Below, piece by piece: positions 10,170 through 19,668 of a stretch of DNA of 64,000 nucleotides. Every line of letters begins with the position of its first letter. Positions within the stretch are counted from its first letter, which is position 1. Source of the DNA: an uncultured Roseateles sp. (GTDB lineage Bacteria > Pseudomonadota > Gammaproteobacteria > Burkholderiales > Burkholderiaceae_C); NCBI RefSeq assembly GCF_945956965.1, contig NZ_CAMFJS010000001.1, positions 124,001 through 188,000 on the forward strand, given 5' to 3'. The notes below the pieces were generated by a model. It was not told the origin of the DNA, searched no databases, and worked only from the letters and a program-made list of their open reading frames with translations. The position numbers were made by a program, and so were the translations under genes.

Positions 10170-11300
10170 ATGAGCGCTACTTTGAATTCCCCGCTGATTC
10201 CTGCCCTGCAGTCCGAAGGTCAAATCCTGGCCGAGGTGAATGGCTGCCTGGGCATCATCACCCTGAACCGCCCCGAGGCCCTGAATGCATTGTCGCTGGC
10301 GATGATTCATGACCTGACGGCCTTGTTTCAGGCTTGGGCGGCAGCGCCGGCCATTGAAGCCGTGCTTTTGCTGGCCGCCGGGCGCCCAGGCAAGCCCGCT
10401 GCCTTCTGCGCCGGTGGAGACATTCGTTTCTTCCACCGCGCCGCATTGGCCGGTGACTCGGCGCTGGGTGAGTTCTTCACCGCCGAGTACGCGCTCAACC
10501 ATCTGATCCACCAATTCCCCAAACCCAGCATCGCCTTGATGGATGGCATCGTGATGGGCGGCGGCATGGGCATCAGCCAAGGTTGCAAGCTGCGCGTGCT
10601 GACCGAGCACAGCCGATTGGCCATGCCAGAGACCAATATCGGTCTCTTCCCCGATGTGGGTGGCGGCCACTTCCTGAACCAATGCCCCGGCCAGACCGGC
10701 CGCTGGTTAGCCCTGACCGGCCAGGCCCTGGGCGCGGGCGATGCGATCGAGCTGGGTCTGGGTGATGTGTTTGTGCAAAGCAGTGCCTTGCCCGCCATGA
10801 TCGAGGCCTTCAAGTTCGGTGCGCAAAGCAGCGCCGAACATGTGGTGGCCACGGTGATGGAGCGGGTTGATCTGGCCCCAGCGGCCGACCACATCCAGTT
10901 GCGTCAGCGCATTGATCAGTGTTTTGGCAAGGACGATGTGCCGGCTATTCTGGCCGCACTGGCGGCCTTGGATGACGACTGGGCGCGCAACACCTTGGCC
11001 ACGCTGGCTAAGCGCTCGCCTCTGATGATGGCGGTGACCTTCGAGCAATTGCGCCGCGCGCGCAGCATGAGCTTGGCCGAGGATCTGCGCATGGAGCGCG
11101 ATATGGTGCACCACTGCTTCCATCTGCGCCCTGTGGCTCAGAGCGAAACCGTGGAAGGCATTCGTGCCCTGGCGGTGGACAAAGACCACGCGCCGCGCTG
11201 GCAGCCCGCCACGCTGGACGCGGTTGACCCGGCCGAGGTGCAGGCCTTCTTTGTGTCGCCTTGGGCGGCCGAACAGCACCCCTTGCGCCACCTGGCCTGA
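10170..11300 (+). CDS. 3-hydroxyisobutyryl-CoA hydrolase / enoyl-CoA hydratase family protein
   Basis: The 376-residue product is a crotonase-fold enzyme of the 3-hydroxyisobutyryl-CoA hydrolase branch, which acts in valine breakdown. Supporting motifs are LNRPEALNALS, FCAGGDIRFF, the oxyanion-hole region DGIVMGGGMGIS, and AMPETNIGLFPDVGGGHFL, which distinguishes this branch from plain hydratases; it is also about 100 residues longer than simple hydratases. A GGAGAGAGG ribosome site precedes the ATG. No other valine-pathway gene is nearby, so the substrate remains an inference from the family. Confidence 0.88.
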   Translation: MSATLNSPLIPALQSEGQILAEVNGCLGIITLNRPEALNALSLAMIHDLTALFQAWAAAPAIEAVLLLAAGRPGKPAAFCAGGDIRFFHRAALAGDSALGEFFTAEYALNHLIHQFPKPSIALMDGIVMGGGMGISQGCKLRVLTEHSRLAMPETNIGLFPDVGGGHFLNQCPGQTGRWLALTGQALGAGDAIELGLGDVFVQSSALPAMIEAFKFGAQSSAEHVVATVMERVDLAPAADHIQLRQRIDQCFGKDDVPAILAALAALDDDWARNTLATLAKRSPLMMAVTFEQLRRARSMSLAEDLRMERDMVHHCFHLRPVAQSETVEGIRALAVDKDHAPRWQPATLDAVDPAEVQAFFVSPWAAEQHPLRHLA

Positions 11301-11347
11301 TCGGCATTCACACGCTGCGGCCAACCCGCCGCGGCGCAGATAATGAA

Positions 11348-11378
11348 AAGCGAGTTCCTACCCGGGCCTCGCTTTTTT
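11348..11378 (+). terminator. Intrinsic terminator after the CoA hydrolase gene
   Basis: AAGCGAG (11348-11354) pairs with CTCGCTT (11368-11374) over a 13-base loop, and the T run continues to 11378. It separates the CoA hydrolase gene from fhs and lies upstream of the fhs start chosen here. Confidence 0.75.
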
Positions 11379-11412
11379 CTTGTCCTACTCGGACTTCAAC
11401 CAGGACCGCCAG

Positions 11413-13080
11413 ATGCCCACCGACATCGAGATCGCCCAAGCCGCCAAGCTACAAAAAATCCTGCCCTTGGCCCATGCCAAGCTGGGCTTGCCCGAAGATT
11501 CGCTCAGCCCCTATGGCCACTACAAAGCAAAGCTGAGTCTGGGCCAGGTGCAAAGCCTTGGCGCCCAGCGAAACGGTCATCTGGTGCTGGTCACCGCCAT
11601 CTCACCCACGCCGCCCGGCGAGGGCAAGACCACTACCACGGTGGGCTTGGGTGATGGGCTGAATGTGATCGGCAAGAAGGCCATGATTTGCCTGCGCGAG
11701 CCCTCGCTGGGCCCGTGCTTTGGCATGAAGGGCGGGGCGGCTGGCGGCGGGCGCGCGCAGGTGCTGCCGATGGAAGACATCAATCTGCACTTCACCGGCG
11801 ACTTCCATGCCATCGCGCTGGCCAATAACTTGTTGGCGGCCCTGATCGACAACCACATCCACCACGGCAATGCCCTCAAGCTGGACCTGCGCCGCATCAG
11901 CTGGCGCCGCGTGGTGGACATGAATGACCGCGCCTTGCGCGACATCACCGTGGCCCTGGGCGGCCCCGGCAATGGCTATCCGCGGCAGGATGGCTTTGAC
12001 ATCGTGGTGGCCTCAGAGGTGATGGCCATTCTTTGCCTGGCCACCTCGCTGGCCGATTTGCAGCGCCGCTTGGGCAATATCGTGGTGGGCACTACCGCCG
12101 ACAAGAAGCCGGTGACCGCCCGCGAGCTCAAGGCTGACGGTGCCATGACGGCCTTGCTCAAGGACGCGCTGGCGCCCAACCTCGTGCAGACCTTGGAAGG
12201 CAATCTGGCCTTTGTCCACGGCGGCCCCTTCGCCAATATTGCGCACGGCTGCAACTCGGTGATTGCCACCCAGACGGCTTTGAAGCTGACCGATTATGTG
12301 GTGACCGAGGCCGGCTTCGGCGCCGACCTGGGCGCCGAAAAATTCATGTCCATCAAATGTCGCAAAGCCGGGCTGAACCCGAGTTGCGCCGTGCTGGTGG
12401 CCACCGTGCGGGCCCTGAAGTACCACGGCCACGGTGAAGACCTGGCGGCCTTGGAGCAGGGTCTGGCGAATCTGCGCCGCCATATTGAAAACATCCGCCA
12501 GCACTACGAGCTACCGCTGGTCGTCTCCATCAATCGTTTTGACGCTGACACGCCCGAGGAAATCGCGCTGATCCAGGCCGCTTGCCAAGCCCTGGGTGTG
12601 TCCTGCGTGCTCGCCACGCATTGGGCCGAGGGCGGTGCTGGTGCCGCTGAACTGGCGCGTCAGGTGGTGGCGCTGTGTGAGGCCAATTCGGCCCGCGCGG
12701 CGGAGCCCGCCGCCCAGTTGTATCGGGATGAAGAGCCCTTGGCCGACAAAATCCGCGCCGTTGCGGCCAAGATCTACCGAGCCGAGGAAGTGCAGTTTGA
12801 GGGCCGCACCCTGGCTCAACTGCAAGAGTGGCAGGACGCCGGTTGGGGCCATTTGCCGGTGTGCATTGCCAAGACGCCTTATTCCTTCAGCAGCGACCCC
12901 ACGCTGCGCGGCGCCGCCATCGGCCACACCTTGCGCGTGCGCGAGCTGCGCCTGAACGCCGGTGCCGAGTTCATCGTGGCCATCTGCGGCGACATCATGA
13001 CCATGCCTGGCCTGCCCAAGGTGCCGGCGGCTGAGCATATCGGCGTGGATGCCGCTGGGCGCATCAGCGGTTTGTTCTGA
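11413..13080 (+). CDS. fhs: Formate--tetrahydrofolate ligase
   Basis: The enzyme makes 10-formyl-tetrahydrofolate from formate, ATP and tetrahydrofolate, feeding one-carbon metabolism. The 555 residues match the usual family length. The ATP-binding loop PPGEGKT is at residues 67-73, followed by [19 protein letters not shown] and the FTGDFHAI segment of this family. I chose the ATG at 11413, with AGG about 8 bases upstream; an in-frame TTG at 11380 would lie right after the preceding terminator and add 11 atypical residues. It is a single-gene unit, with no purine or folate neighbours. Confidence 0.95.
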   Translation: MPTDIEIAQAAKLQKILPLAHAKLGLPEDSLSPYGHYKAKLSLGQVQSLGAQRNGHLVLVTAISPTPPGEGKTTTTVGLGDGLNVIGKKAMICLREPSLGPCFGMKGGAAGGGRAQVLPMEDINLHFTGDFHAIALANNLLAALIDNHIHHGNALKLDLRRISWRRVVDMNDRALRDITVALGGPGNGYPRQDGFDIVVASEVMAILCLATSLADLQRRLGNIVVGTTADKKPVTARELKADGAMTALLKDALAPNLVQTLEGNLAFVHGGPFANIAHGCNSVIATQTALKLTDYVVTEAGFGADLGAEKFMSIKCRKAGLNPSCAVLVATVRALKYHGHGEDLAALEQGLANLRRHIENIRQHYELPLVVSINRFDADTPEEIALIQAACQALGVSCVLATHWAEGGAGAAELARQVVALCEANSARAAEPAAQLYRDEEPLADKIRAVAAKIYRAEEVQFEGRTLAQLQEWQDAGWGHLPVCIAKTPYSFSSDPTLRGAAIGHTLRVRELRLNAGAEFIVAICGDIMTMPGLPKVPAAEHIGVDAAGRISGLF

Positions 13081-13112
13081 AGCTGAAGGCTTGGGCCAGG
13101 GCGTCGGCCCTG

Positions 13113-13141
13113 CAGGCCCGCTTTAGCTGAGCACGGGCCTG
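13113..13141. repeat. Inverted repeat after fhs
   Basis: CAGGCCCG at 13113-13120 and CGGGCCTG at 13134-13141 form an eight-pair stem with a 13-base loop, 33 bases after the fhs stop. There is no T run, so it may only protect or define the transcript end. Confidence 0.4.
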
Positions 13142-13235
13142 ATTTCAGCTGTTCGTGATAACGGGCAATTTCCACGGGCTTGGGCTCTGGCACACTCAGC
13201 CACTCCATCACTTTGGCTTGCCCAGCTTCAGAACC

Positions 13236-13772
13236 ATGCCCAAACCTGTTTTCAATTTCGCGCGCGCCGGCCTGCATTTGGCCTCGGCTGTCTGCCTCGT
13301 GGGTTTGACGGCTTGCGCCAGCACGTCCTCAAAGCCAGGTAAGCCCGGTACTGATGAGCAGGTGGCCGGGGCGGTGACGGCGCCGCTGCAGGACTTGAAC
13401 CTGATTCAGGCCAAGATTCCCCCGGTCTTGATCGCCGCCCAGGAAGCCCCGTTCAAACTGCCGGCCGATGACAGCTGCGTTGGTTTGGCGCAGGAGAAGG
13501 CGGCGCTGGATCAAGCACTGGGCCCGGACCTGGATTCGCCCGAGCGCCAGAAGTTGCAAAGGGACTTGATGCAAATGGGCGGCGAGGCGGCCAGCGATGC
13601 GGCCGTGGGCGCTTTGCGCAGCGCCAGCGAAAACCTGATCCCCTTCCGCGGCTGGGTGCGCAAGCTCAGCGGGGCCGAGAAACATTCCGTCGCCGTCACG
13701 GCCTCCTTGGTGGCCGGGCAATCCAGGCGCTCTTTCTTGCGTGGCCTGCAATTAGGCAAAGCCTGCCCCTGA
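13236..13772 (+). CDS. Putative lipoprotein of unknown function
   Basis: I do not recognise the family. The 178-residue product has a signal with lipobox LTAC and lipidation cysteine 27, then a Ser/Thr/Lys-rich linker. The mature part has an alpha-helical look, with PADDSCVGLAQEKAALDQALG and a Gly/Ala-rich region (MGGEAASDAAVGALRS) followed by the PFRGWVRKLSGAEKH segment. It probably sits in the inner or outer membrane facing the periplasm. An upstream in-frame start at 13155 would place the lipobox too far from the N-terminus. It is flanked by fhs and dusA without coupling. Confidence 0.72.
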   Translation: MPKPVFNFARAGLHLASAVCLVGLTACASTSSKPGKPGTDEQVAGAVTAPLQDLNLIQAKIPPVLIAAQEAPFKLPADDSCVGLAQEKAALDQALGPDLDSPERQKLQRDLMQMGGEAASDAAVGALRSASENLIPFRGWVRKLSGAEKHSVAVTASLVAGQSRRSFLRGLQLGKACP

Positions 13773-13804
13773 TCTAGCTCGGCGGCGATGCCGTCTTTGG
13801 CTTT

Positions 13805-13825
13805 GGAGGCGCGCGGGGCGCCTCC
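13805..13825. repeat. GC-rich hairpin between the lipoprotein gene and dusA
   Basis: GGAGGCGC (13805-13812) and GCGCCTCC (13818-13825) form a perfect eight-pair stem with a five-base loop, about 33 bases after the lipoprotein stop. There is no T run on either strand. The remainder of the 216-base gap shows no gene. Confidence 0.45.
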
Positions 13826-13988
13826 ACCCGATCTTTGGGATAATCGGGCCTGCGCTCGGCGCGCCCTGATGGCTCAAGAAGGGCATCCCATGCGCTGGCT
13901 TGAAACATCTTGCTCGCCAGTCGCTCGCTAGGCACCCACTAACGCTTGGGGGTTTTCGGTCCGCCGAACCCGCCCCATAGCCTGACAA

Positions 13989-15047
13989 ATGACAGCTTCC
14001 TCACCTACCCCCGCAGCGCACAACCCCTGGCGGCTCAGTGTTGCCCCAATGCTCGACTGGACCGACAAGCACTGCCGGACCTTCCATCGCCTGCTGACGA
14101 CCCAGACCCGCCTCTACACCGAGATGGTGACCACCGGCGCGCTGCTGCATGGCGACAAGCCGCGCCATCTGGACTTCAACGAGGTGGAGCATCCGGTGGC
14201 CTTGCAGCTCGGCGGCTCCGAGCCGGCAGATCTCGCGGCTTGCGCCAAGTTGGCCGAGCAATGGGGCTATGACGAGGTCAATCTCAATTGCGGCTGCCCG
14301 AGCGAGCGGGTGCAGCGCGGCGCCTTTGGTGCATGCCTGATGGCCGAGCCGGCCCTGGTGGCCGACGGCATCAAGGCCATGCGCGACGCGGTGAGCATTC
14401 CGGTCACCATCAAGCACCGCATCGGCATCGACCGGCTGGAGAGTTACGAGTTTGTGCGCGACTTCGTTGGCCAGATCGCCGCGGCGGGTTGTGAGGTTTT
14501 CATCGTCCATGCCCGCAATGCCTGGCTGCAAGGCATCTCGCCCAAAGAGAATCGCGAGCTGCCACCGCTGCGCTACGAGATCGTGCACCAGCTCAAGCGC
14601 GAATTCCCGCAGCTGACCATCGTGCTCAACGGCGGCATCAAGACCGATGATGAAATCGCCACCCAGCTGCAGCATGTGGACGGCGTGATGGTGGGCCGCC
14701 AGGCCTATCACGAGCCCTGGCAGATGGCAGCCTGGGACCAGCGCTTCTTTGATCAGGCCGGCCCGGCGCTCAGCCGTGAGCAGGTGGAAGCAGCTTGGGT
14801 GGTCTATCTGCAGCAGCAAGTCGCCGCCACCAGCCGGCCCTGGAGCCAGGCCATGCGCCACGCGTTGGGCTTGTGGAACGGGCAGGCGGGCTCGCGCCGC
14901 TGGCGGCAGATTTGGTCTGACCACCAGTACAAAGCCATGTCGGTGGATGAGGTGGCTGAGCTTGCCACGCAAGCCCGCAGCGGCATCGCGGCCCAAGTGG
15001 ATGTGCATGAGCAGGGCTACCAGGCGCGCAAGCAGGCTGCGGCCTGA
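13989..15047 (+). CDS. dusA: tRNA-dihydrouridine(20/20a) synthase DusA
   Basis: DusA reduces uridine 20/20a in the D-loop of tRNA with FMN and NADPH. The 352-residue product has the TIM-barrel start RLSVAPMLDWTDKHCRTFHRLL, the active-site region VNLNCGCPSERVQRGAFGACLM with the catalytic cysteine in GCPS, IKHRIGID, the FMN-phosphate region VLNGGIK, and DGVMVGRQAYHEPW, which is characteristic of the DusA branch. Its length is normal. It ends 24 bases before ogt. Confidence 0.95.
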   Translation: MTASSPTPAAHNPWRLSVAPMLDWTDKHCRTFHRLLTTQTRLYTEMVTTGALLHGDKPRHLDFNEVEHPVALQLGGSEPADLAACAKLAEQWGYDEVNLNCGCPSERVQRGAFGACLMAEPALVADGIKAMRDAVSIPVTIKHRIGIDRLESYEFVRDFVGQIAAAGCEVFIVHARNAWLQGISPKENRELPPLRYEIVHQLKREFPQLTIVLNGGIKTDDEIATQLQHVDGVMVGRQAYHEPWQMAAWDQRFFDQAGPALSREQVEAAWVVYLQQQVAATSRPWSQAMRHALGLWNGQAGSRRWRQIWSDHQYKAMSVDEVAELATQARSGIAAQVDVHEQGYQARKQAAA

Positions 15048-15071
15048 GTTTGCGCCTGACAGCTAGCCGCG

Positions 15072-15659
15072 ATGGCAAGACCTGACCCTCAGTACTTCCA
15101 TTGCTTTGACACGGCCTTGGGCTGTTGCGCCATCGCCTGGACCGACGCCCATGGCGTGCAGGGCTCGCAGCTGCCAGAAGAAAATGCCGCCGCCACGCGC
15201 GACCGCATACGCGTTCGTTTTCCGCTGGCCCAGCAAGTGGAGCAAGCGCAGCAACTGCCCGCCGAAATTGCGCAGGCAGTGGCCGCCATTCAGGCGCTGC
15301 TGGCCGGGAAGACCAGCGATGCCGGCGAATTGCTGGGCGTGCGCCTGGATGAGCGCGACTTGCCGGAGTTCGATGCTCGGGTGCTCACGCTGACGCGCCA
15401 CATCCCCGTCGGCCAGACGCTCAGCTATGGCCAAGTGGCGGCCCGCCTGGGCCAGCCGGGCGCAGCGCGCGCGGTGGGCCGTGCGGAAGGTCGCAACCCC
15501 TTCGCACCCATCGTGCCCTGCCACCGGGTAGTGGCGGCGACGCCAGGGCAGGGTGGCTTCTCGGCGCATGGCGGCCTGCAAACCAAGCAAAAGCTGCTCA
15601 TCATTGAGGCTCGAGCAAGCGGGCAGGTGGTGTGCGAGCAGCAGGGCTTGTTTGAGTAG
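15072..15659 (+). CDS. ogt: Methylated-DNA--protein-cysteine methyltransferase
   Basis: This is a suicide DNA-repair protein that takes the alkyl group from O6-alkylguanine. The acceptor is Cys150 in IVPCHRVVA. The preceding segment TLSYGQVAARLGQPGAARAVGRAEGRNPF is the expected DNA-binding helix-turn-helix and arginine finger, although the usual AVG-A-N order is slightly changed to AVGRAEGRNP. The N-terminal part (about 1-85) is weakly conserved, as in other Ogt proteins. It lies 24 bases after dusA, possibly co-transcribed. Confidence 0.93.
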   Translation: MARPDPQYFHCFDTALGCCAIAWTDAHGVQGSQLPEENAAATRDRIRVRFPLAQQVEQAQQLPAEIAQAVAAIQALLAGKTSDAGELLGVRLDERDLPEFDARVLTLTRHIPVGQTLSYGQVAARLGQPGAARAVGRAEGRNPFAPIVPCHRVVAATPGQGGFSAHGGLQTKQKLLIIEARASGQVVCEQQGLFE

Positions 15660-15757
15660 CCAGCCTCTGCAGGGCGTCAATTGCAGTGTTGATGCGGGTT
15701 CGCTCCCTTTGGCTCCAGCTCTGGCCGTAAAATCACGCCTTCACTTTTAGGCCCTTC

Positions 15758-17053
15758 ATGTCATTCGCTACCCTGGGCCTGTCGCCCGCCGTGCTGCGCG
15801 CCGTGCGCGAGCAGGGCTACCACGCCCCCACCGCCATCCAGTCCCAAGCCATACCCGCGATTCTGAGCGGTGGGGATGTCTTGGGCCTGGCGCAAACGGG
15901 TTCGGGCAAGACGGCGGCCTATGCCTTGCCTTTGCTGCAGCAGGTGCTGCGGCAACGCCAGCAGCAGGGCCGCTCCACCCAGCGCCTGCCCCTGGCCTTG
16001 ATTCTGGTGCCGACGCGTGAGCTGGCCGCTCAGGTAGGTCAGAGCTTGCATGAGCTGGCCGACTTTCTGCCCGGCCCACTGAAGATTTCCATCGCCTTTG
16101 GCGGCGTCTCGATCAACCCGCAATTGATGGGCCTGCGGGGCGGTACCGACATCGTCGTGGCCACGCCCGGCCGACTGCTGGACTTGCTGGAGCATCGCGG
16201 CCTGAGCCTGGGTGCGATTGAATGCCTGGTGCTGGACGAGGCGGACCGCCTGCTGGATCTGGGCTTTGCCGAGGAATTGCAGCGACTGCTGGCCGTCCTG
16301 CCCACGCGGCGCCAGAACCTGTTCTTCTCGGCCACCTTCCCCAAGGCCGTCGAGGCGCTGGCTCAGGCCTTGTTGCGCGAGCCCACCCGCATTGAGATCG
16401 CTGCTGAACCGGCCCGTGTGGCCGCCATCACCCAGCGCGCGTTGGTGGTTGACGAAGGCCGCCGCACGGCCTTGCTGCGCCATTTGCTGGCCGAGGAGGG
16501 CTGGAGCCGGGTGCTGGTGTTTGTGGCCACCAAATACGCCACCGAGCATGTGTCGGACAAACTCTGGCGCGCAGGCATCAAGGCGGCGGCCTTGCATGGC
16601 GAGTTGAGCCAGGGTGGCCGCACCGGTGTGTTGAATGCTTTGAAGAACGGTGAGATTCAGGTGCTGGTGGCCACCGATGTGGCGGCGCGTGGCTTGGATA
16701 TTCCGGATCTGCCGGTGGTCTTGAACTATGATTTGCCGCGCTCGGCCACCGACTACACCCACCGCATCGGCCGCACCGGCCGCGCAGGGCAGACGGGCCT
16801 GGCGCTGAGCTTCATCAGCGGGCAACTGGGCAATGGCGAAGCGCATTTCCGCTTGATCGAAAAGCGCCAAGGCCAGCGCGTGGCGCGCGAGCAGATCGCC
16901 GGCTTTGAGCCCAGCAGCGTTGCCAGCGCCGAGGCCGGCGTGGGCGGCGTCAAGGGCCGCCGCAAGAGCAAGAAGGACAAGCTGCGGGAAGCTGCCGCTG
17001 CGGCCGCAGCCGCTACTTCAGGATCAGCCGGCCCGGTTGACGGCAGCCCCTGA
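15758..17053 (+). CDS. rhlE: DEAD-box RNA helicase, RhlE type
   Basis: This ATP-dependent RNA helicase is likely involved in ribosome assembly or RNA decay. The 431-residue product starts SFATLGLSPAVLRAVREQGY, followed by the Q motif (PTAIQSQAIP), Walker A AQTGSGKT (45-52), the DEAD box (160-163), SAT in FFSATFPK, and HRIGRTGRAG in the second RecA domain. The C-terminal 60 residues are Lys/Ala-rich and probably bind RNA. RhlE is the closest named branch by the N-terminal signature, but SrmB- or DbpA-like roles cannot be excluded. Confidence 0.88.
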   Translation: MSFATLGLSPAVLRAVREQGYHAPTAIQSQAIPAILSGGDVLGLAQTGSGKTAAYALPLLQQVLRQRQQQGRSTQRLPLALILVPTRELAAQVGQSLHELADFLPGPLKISIAFGGVSINPQLMGLRGGTDIVVATPGRLLDLLEHRGLSLGAIECLVLDEADRLLDLGFAEELQRLLAVLPTRRQNLFFSATFPKAVEALAQALLREPTRIEIAAEPARVAAITQRALVVDEGRRTALLRHLLAEEGWSRVLVFVATKYATEHVSDKLWRAGIKAAALHGELSQGGRTGVLNALKNGEIQVLVATDVAARGLDIPDLPVVLNYDLPRSATDYTHRIGRTGRAGQTGLALSFISGQLGNGEAHFRLIEKRQGQRVAREQIAGFEPSSVASAEAGVGGVKGRRKSKKDKLREAAAAAAAATSGSAGPVDGSP

Positions 17054-17190
17054 TCGCCAAGCTGGCAGGCCTCACGTCCCTGCTCGCCTGAATTCGAGTT
17101 GGCTATCGCACAGCACGGGCATTACCCGAGGCTGCTGTCATCCTCAAGTTGTACGATGCCTCGCATCGGATTCAAACTGAGGAGATCTGC

Positions 17191-18432
17191 ATGAATAAGC
17201 CCGAGCATCAAATCCAGCCAGGCCGCCGCCAATTGCTGGCCGGCAGTGCCACCGCCTTGGTGGCCGCGGGCCTGGGCTCGTTCACGCAGGCGGCCAGGGC
17301 GCAGACCGGTGCCAATGCTGCGAAAGCTGTCGCCGCGCCCCAGGCCAAACCCCTGCCGGCTTACGCGAGCTGGAAAGATGCCAACGCGATGATTCTGCAC
17401 AGCAGCAGCACCATCGAAACCAAGCGTTCGGCCATGGGCATGGGTTTGATCACACCGGCCGAGCAGCTTTATGTGCGCAACAACCTGCCTGCACCAGCGC
17501 CCGCCATTCTTGAAAACCGTGATGCCTGGACGGTCAGCGTCGAAGGCGTGAAGTCACCGCGAGCGCTGAGCGTGGCCGAGTTGAAGACCCTGGGCGTGGA
17601 GACCGTGGCCATGGTCTTGCAATGCTCTGGCAATGGTCGCGGTTTCTTCCCCAGCAAACCCAGCGGCACGCCCTGGACGGTGGGTGCGGCCGGCTGCGTG
17701 GTCTGGACCGGCGTGCCGGTGCGGGATGTGGTGGAGCTGCTCGGAGGCCTGGTGGCCAGCCCGGAGTTCATGACCGGCACCGGCGGCGAAACCTTGCCCG
17801 AGGGCCTGGACCCGAAATCGGTGATGGTGGAGCGCTCATTGCCCGTGGCCGCCATGACGGATGCCTTGCTGGCTTGGGAAATGAATGGCCAGCCGATCTC
17901 GCTGGCCCATGGTGGCCCGCTGCGTCTGGTGGTGCCGGGCTACCAAGGGGTGAACCAGATCAAGTACATCAAACGCCTGGCTTTCGGCTCGGTGGAGTCG
18001 GATGCCAAGATCATGGCGCACGGCTATCGCATCTCGCCACCTGGCAGCAAGGCGGATGTGAGCCAGCCTTCGGTGCTGGAGATGGGTGTGAAGTCCTGGA
18101 TCACCAATCCGCTGCCGGAGCGTCCCGGCGCCGCCGGTCGGGTGCAGATTCAAGGTCTGGCCTTTGGCGGCTTGCGCGGCATCAAGCGGGTTGAGGTCTC
18201 GGTGGACGGCGGCAAGAGCTGGAGCCGCGCCCGTCTGGTCGGCCCTGATCTCGGCAAGTACGCCTGGCGCCAGTTTGCTTTTGCCACCAGCTTGCCCGCG
18301 GGCACGCACACACTGGCCAGCCGTGCCATCGACACGGCCGGCTTCATCCAGCCCGAACAGCGCCTGGAGAATGTAGGCGGCTACAACAACAATAGCTGGG
18401 CGGATCATGCCGTCAGCGTGACGCTGGCATGA
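17191..18432 (+). CDS. sorA: Periplasmic sulfite dehydrogenase, molybdopterin subunit (SorA/SoxC-like)
   Basis: The 413-residue product has an N-terminal twin-arginine-like signal (GRRQLLAGSATALVAAGL, cleavage probably near AARAQ). It then has a sulfite-oxidase molybdopterin domain with the Mo-ligand cysteine 145 in LQCSGNGRGFF, the segment SLAHGGPLRLVVPGYQG, and a C-terminal dimerisation domain (VSVDGGKSWSRARLVGP). It would oxidise sulfite in the periplasm and pass electrons to the c-type cytochrome encoded next, with which it overlaps by ATGA. GAGGAGA precedes the ATG. SoxC-like use in thiosulfate oxidation is possible, but no sox genes are in view. Confidence 0.85.
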   Translation: MNKPEHQIQPGRRQLLAGSATALVAAGLGSFTQAARAQTGANAAKAVAAPQAKPLPAYASWKDANAMILHSSSTIETKRSAMGMGLITPAEQLYVRNNLPAPAPAILENRDAWTVSVEGVKSPRALSVAELKTLGVETVAMVLQCSGNGRGFFPSKPSGTPWTVGAAGCVVWTGVPVRDVVELLGGLVASPEFMTGTGGETLPEGLDPKSVMVERSLPVAAMTDALLAWEMNGQPISLAHGGPLRLVVPGYQGVNQIKYIKRLAFGSVESDAKIMAHGYRISPPGSKADVSQPSVLEMGVKSWITNPLPERPGAAGRVQIQGLAFGGLRGIKRVEVSVDGGKSWSRARLVGPDLGKYAWRQFAFATSLPAGTHTLASRAIDTAGFIQPEQRLENVGGYNNNSWADHAVSVTLA

Positions 18433-18785
18433 GATTGCGCCGCTCCTTGATGATGGCGCTCTTGGGCCTTGTTGGGGCGCAAGCCTCAGCCCAGGGCGCA
18501 GGCGACGCCGGCCAGGCCGAGTTGGATTTGGGCAAGCAGCTCTTCACCAAGAGCGCTAAACCGGCTTGCGCCTTGTGCCACACCTTGCGGGACGCCCAAA
18601 GCGAAGGTGCGGTGGGGCCGGTGCTGGATGAAATCAAGCCCGACGCGGATCGGGTCAAGCGTGCTCTGCGCAATGGCCTGGGCAATATGCCGGCATTCCC
18701 GCACTTGAGTGAGGCTGAGTTGGCAGCCTTGGCTCGCTATGTCTCACAAGCCTCGGGCGGCGGCGCCCCCGCGGCTGCAAAGTAG
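18429..18785 (+). CDS. sorB: Mono-haem c-type cytochrome, electron acceptor for the sulfite dehydrogenase (SorB-like)
   Basis: The 118-residue product has a Sec signal peptide (cleavage near AQASAQG) and one haem motif CALCH (Cys47, Cys50, His51). Its distal Met ligand is probably in GLGNMPAFPHLSEAEL. The ATG overlaps the stop of the preceding molybdoenzyme, so the two should be made together. In known SorAB enzymes this small cytochrome takes electrons from the molybdenum centre and passes them to the respiratory chain; that role is inferred from context. Confidence 0.85.
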   Translation: MRLRRSLMMALLGLVGAQASAQGAGDAGQAELDLGKQLFTKSAKPACALCHTLRDAQSEGAVGPVLDEIKPDADRVKRALRNGLGNMPAFPHLSEAELAALARYVSQASGGGAPAAAK

Positions 18786-18800
18786 GTTCAGGTTCAGGTT

Positions 18801-18832
18801 CGTTCGGGCGCCGCACCAGCTGCGCCCGAACG
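18801..18832. terminator. Perfect 11-bp hairpin between convergent sorB and xth
   Basis: CGTTCGGGCGC (18801-18811) and GCGCCCGAACG (18822-18832) flank a ten-base loop. It sits between the two convergent stop codons and could end both transcripts, although neither strand has a T run. Three GGTTC repeats precede it at about 18785-18801. Confidence 0.5.
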
Positions 18833-18848
18833 CGAAAACTGACCGAAC

Positions 18849-19610
18849 TTAGATCTCCACCACCACCGGTGCATGATCGCTGGGCCGCTCGTTCTTGCGC
18901 GGCACTTTGTCGATCAGGCAAGACTTGACCCCCGACTGCAGCGCCTTGCTGACCAGAATGTGGTCGATGCGCAGGCCTTGGTTCTTGCGGAAGGCCAGGT
19001 TGCGGTAGTCCCACCAGCTCCAGCTCTTGGCCGGCTGCTCGAACAGCCGGAAAGCATCCACCAGACCGAGATCCAGCAAGCCCTGGAAATGAGCGCGCTC
19101 CTCGGGCGTGCAGTGGATTTGCCCGGCCCAGGCCACGGGGTCGTAAACGTCGCGGTCTTCCGGGGCGATATTGAAGTCGCCCATCAGCACCAGCTTGTCG
19201 TGAACCTTTAACTCGGCCGCGACCCATTCGCGCAGCGCCGTCAGCCAGCCCATTTTGTAGACAAACTTATCGCTGTCGGGCGCCTGGCCATTGGGGAAAT
19301 AAGCGCCGATGCAGCGCACCCCATCCACCGTGCCGGCGATCACCCGGGCCTGTTCATCGGCCAAGCCGGGAATGTTCTTCTGCACGTCCAGCGCTGCCTG
19401 GCGGCTCAGCAAGGCCACGCCGTTATAGGTCTTCTGGCCAAACCACTGCACGCTGTAACCGGCGGCTTCAATCTCTGCCGCAGGGAACTTGTCATCGGTC
19501 TGCTTGGTTTCCTGCAAGACCAGCACATCGACGGGGTTGTCGTTCAACCACGCCAACATCTGGGGCAGGCGGACGGTCAGGGAGTTGACGTTCCAAGTGG
19601 CAAGTTTCAT
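18849..19610 (-). CDS. xth: Exodeoxyribonuclease III
   Basis: This AP endonuclease/3'-5' exonuclease acts in base-excision repair. The 253-residue protein begins MKLATWNVNSLTVRLPQML, with the metal-ligand segment LQETKQ, catalytic GDFNIAPEDRDVYDP, the RIDHILVS segment and the C-terminal SDHAPVV with its catalytic histidine. The start at 19610 matches the family; an upstream in-frame start at 19709 would add 33 unrelated residues that overlap the neighbouring gene. It lies 58 bases after the DUF4337 gene on the same strand. Confidence 0.96.
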   Translation of the reverse strand: MKLATWNVNSLTVRLPQMLAWLNDNPVDVLVLQETKQTDDKFPAAEIEAAGYSVQWFGQKTYNGVALLSRQAALDVQKNIPGLADEQARVIAGTVDGVRCIGAYFPNGQAPDSDKFVYKMGWLTALREWVAAELKVHDKLVLMGDFNIAPEDRDVYDPVAWAGQIHCTPEERAHFQGLLDLGLVDAFRLFEQPAKSWSWWDYRNLAFRKNQGLRIDHILVSKALQSGVKSCLIDKVPRKNERPSDHAPVVVEI

Positions 19611-19668
19611 GGCGTTTGGTGAGTGGTGTTTTTCGGGGAGCGTGGCTGGCTTGAGCTTGGGGGCAGGC

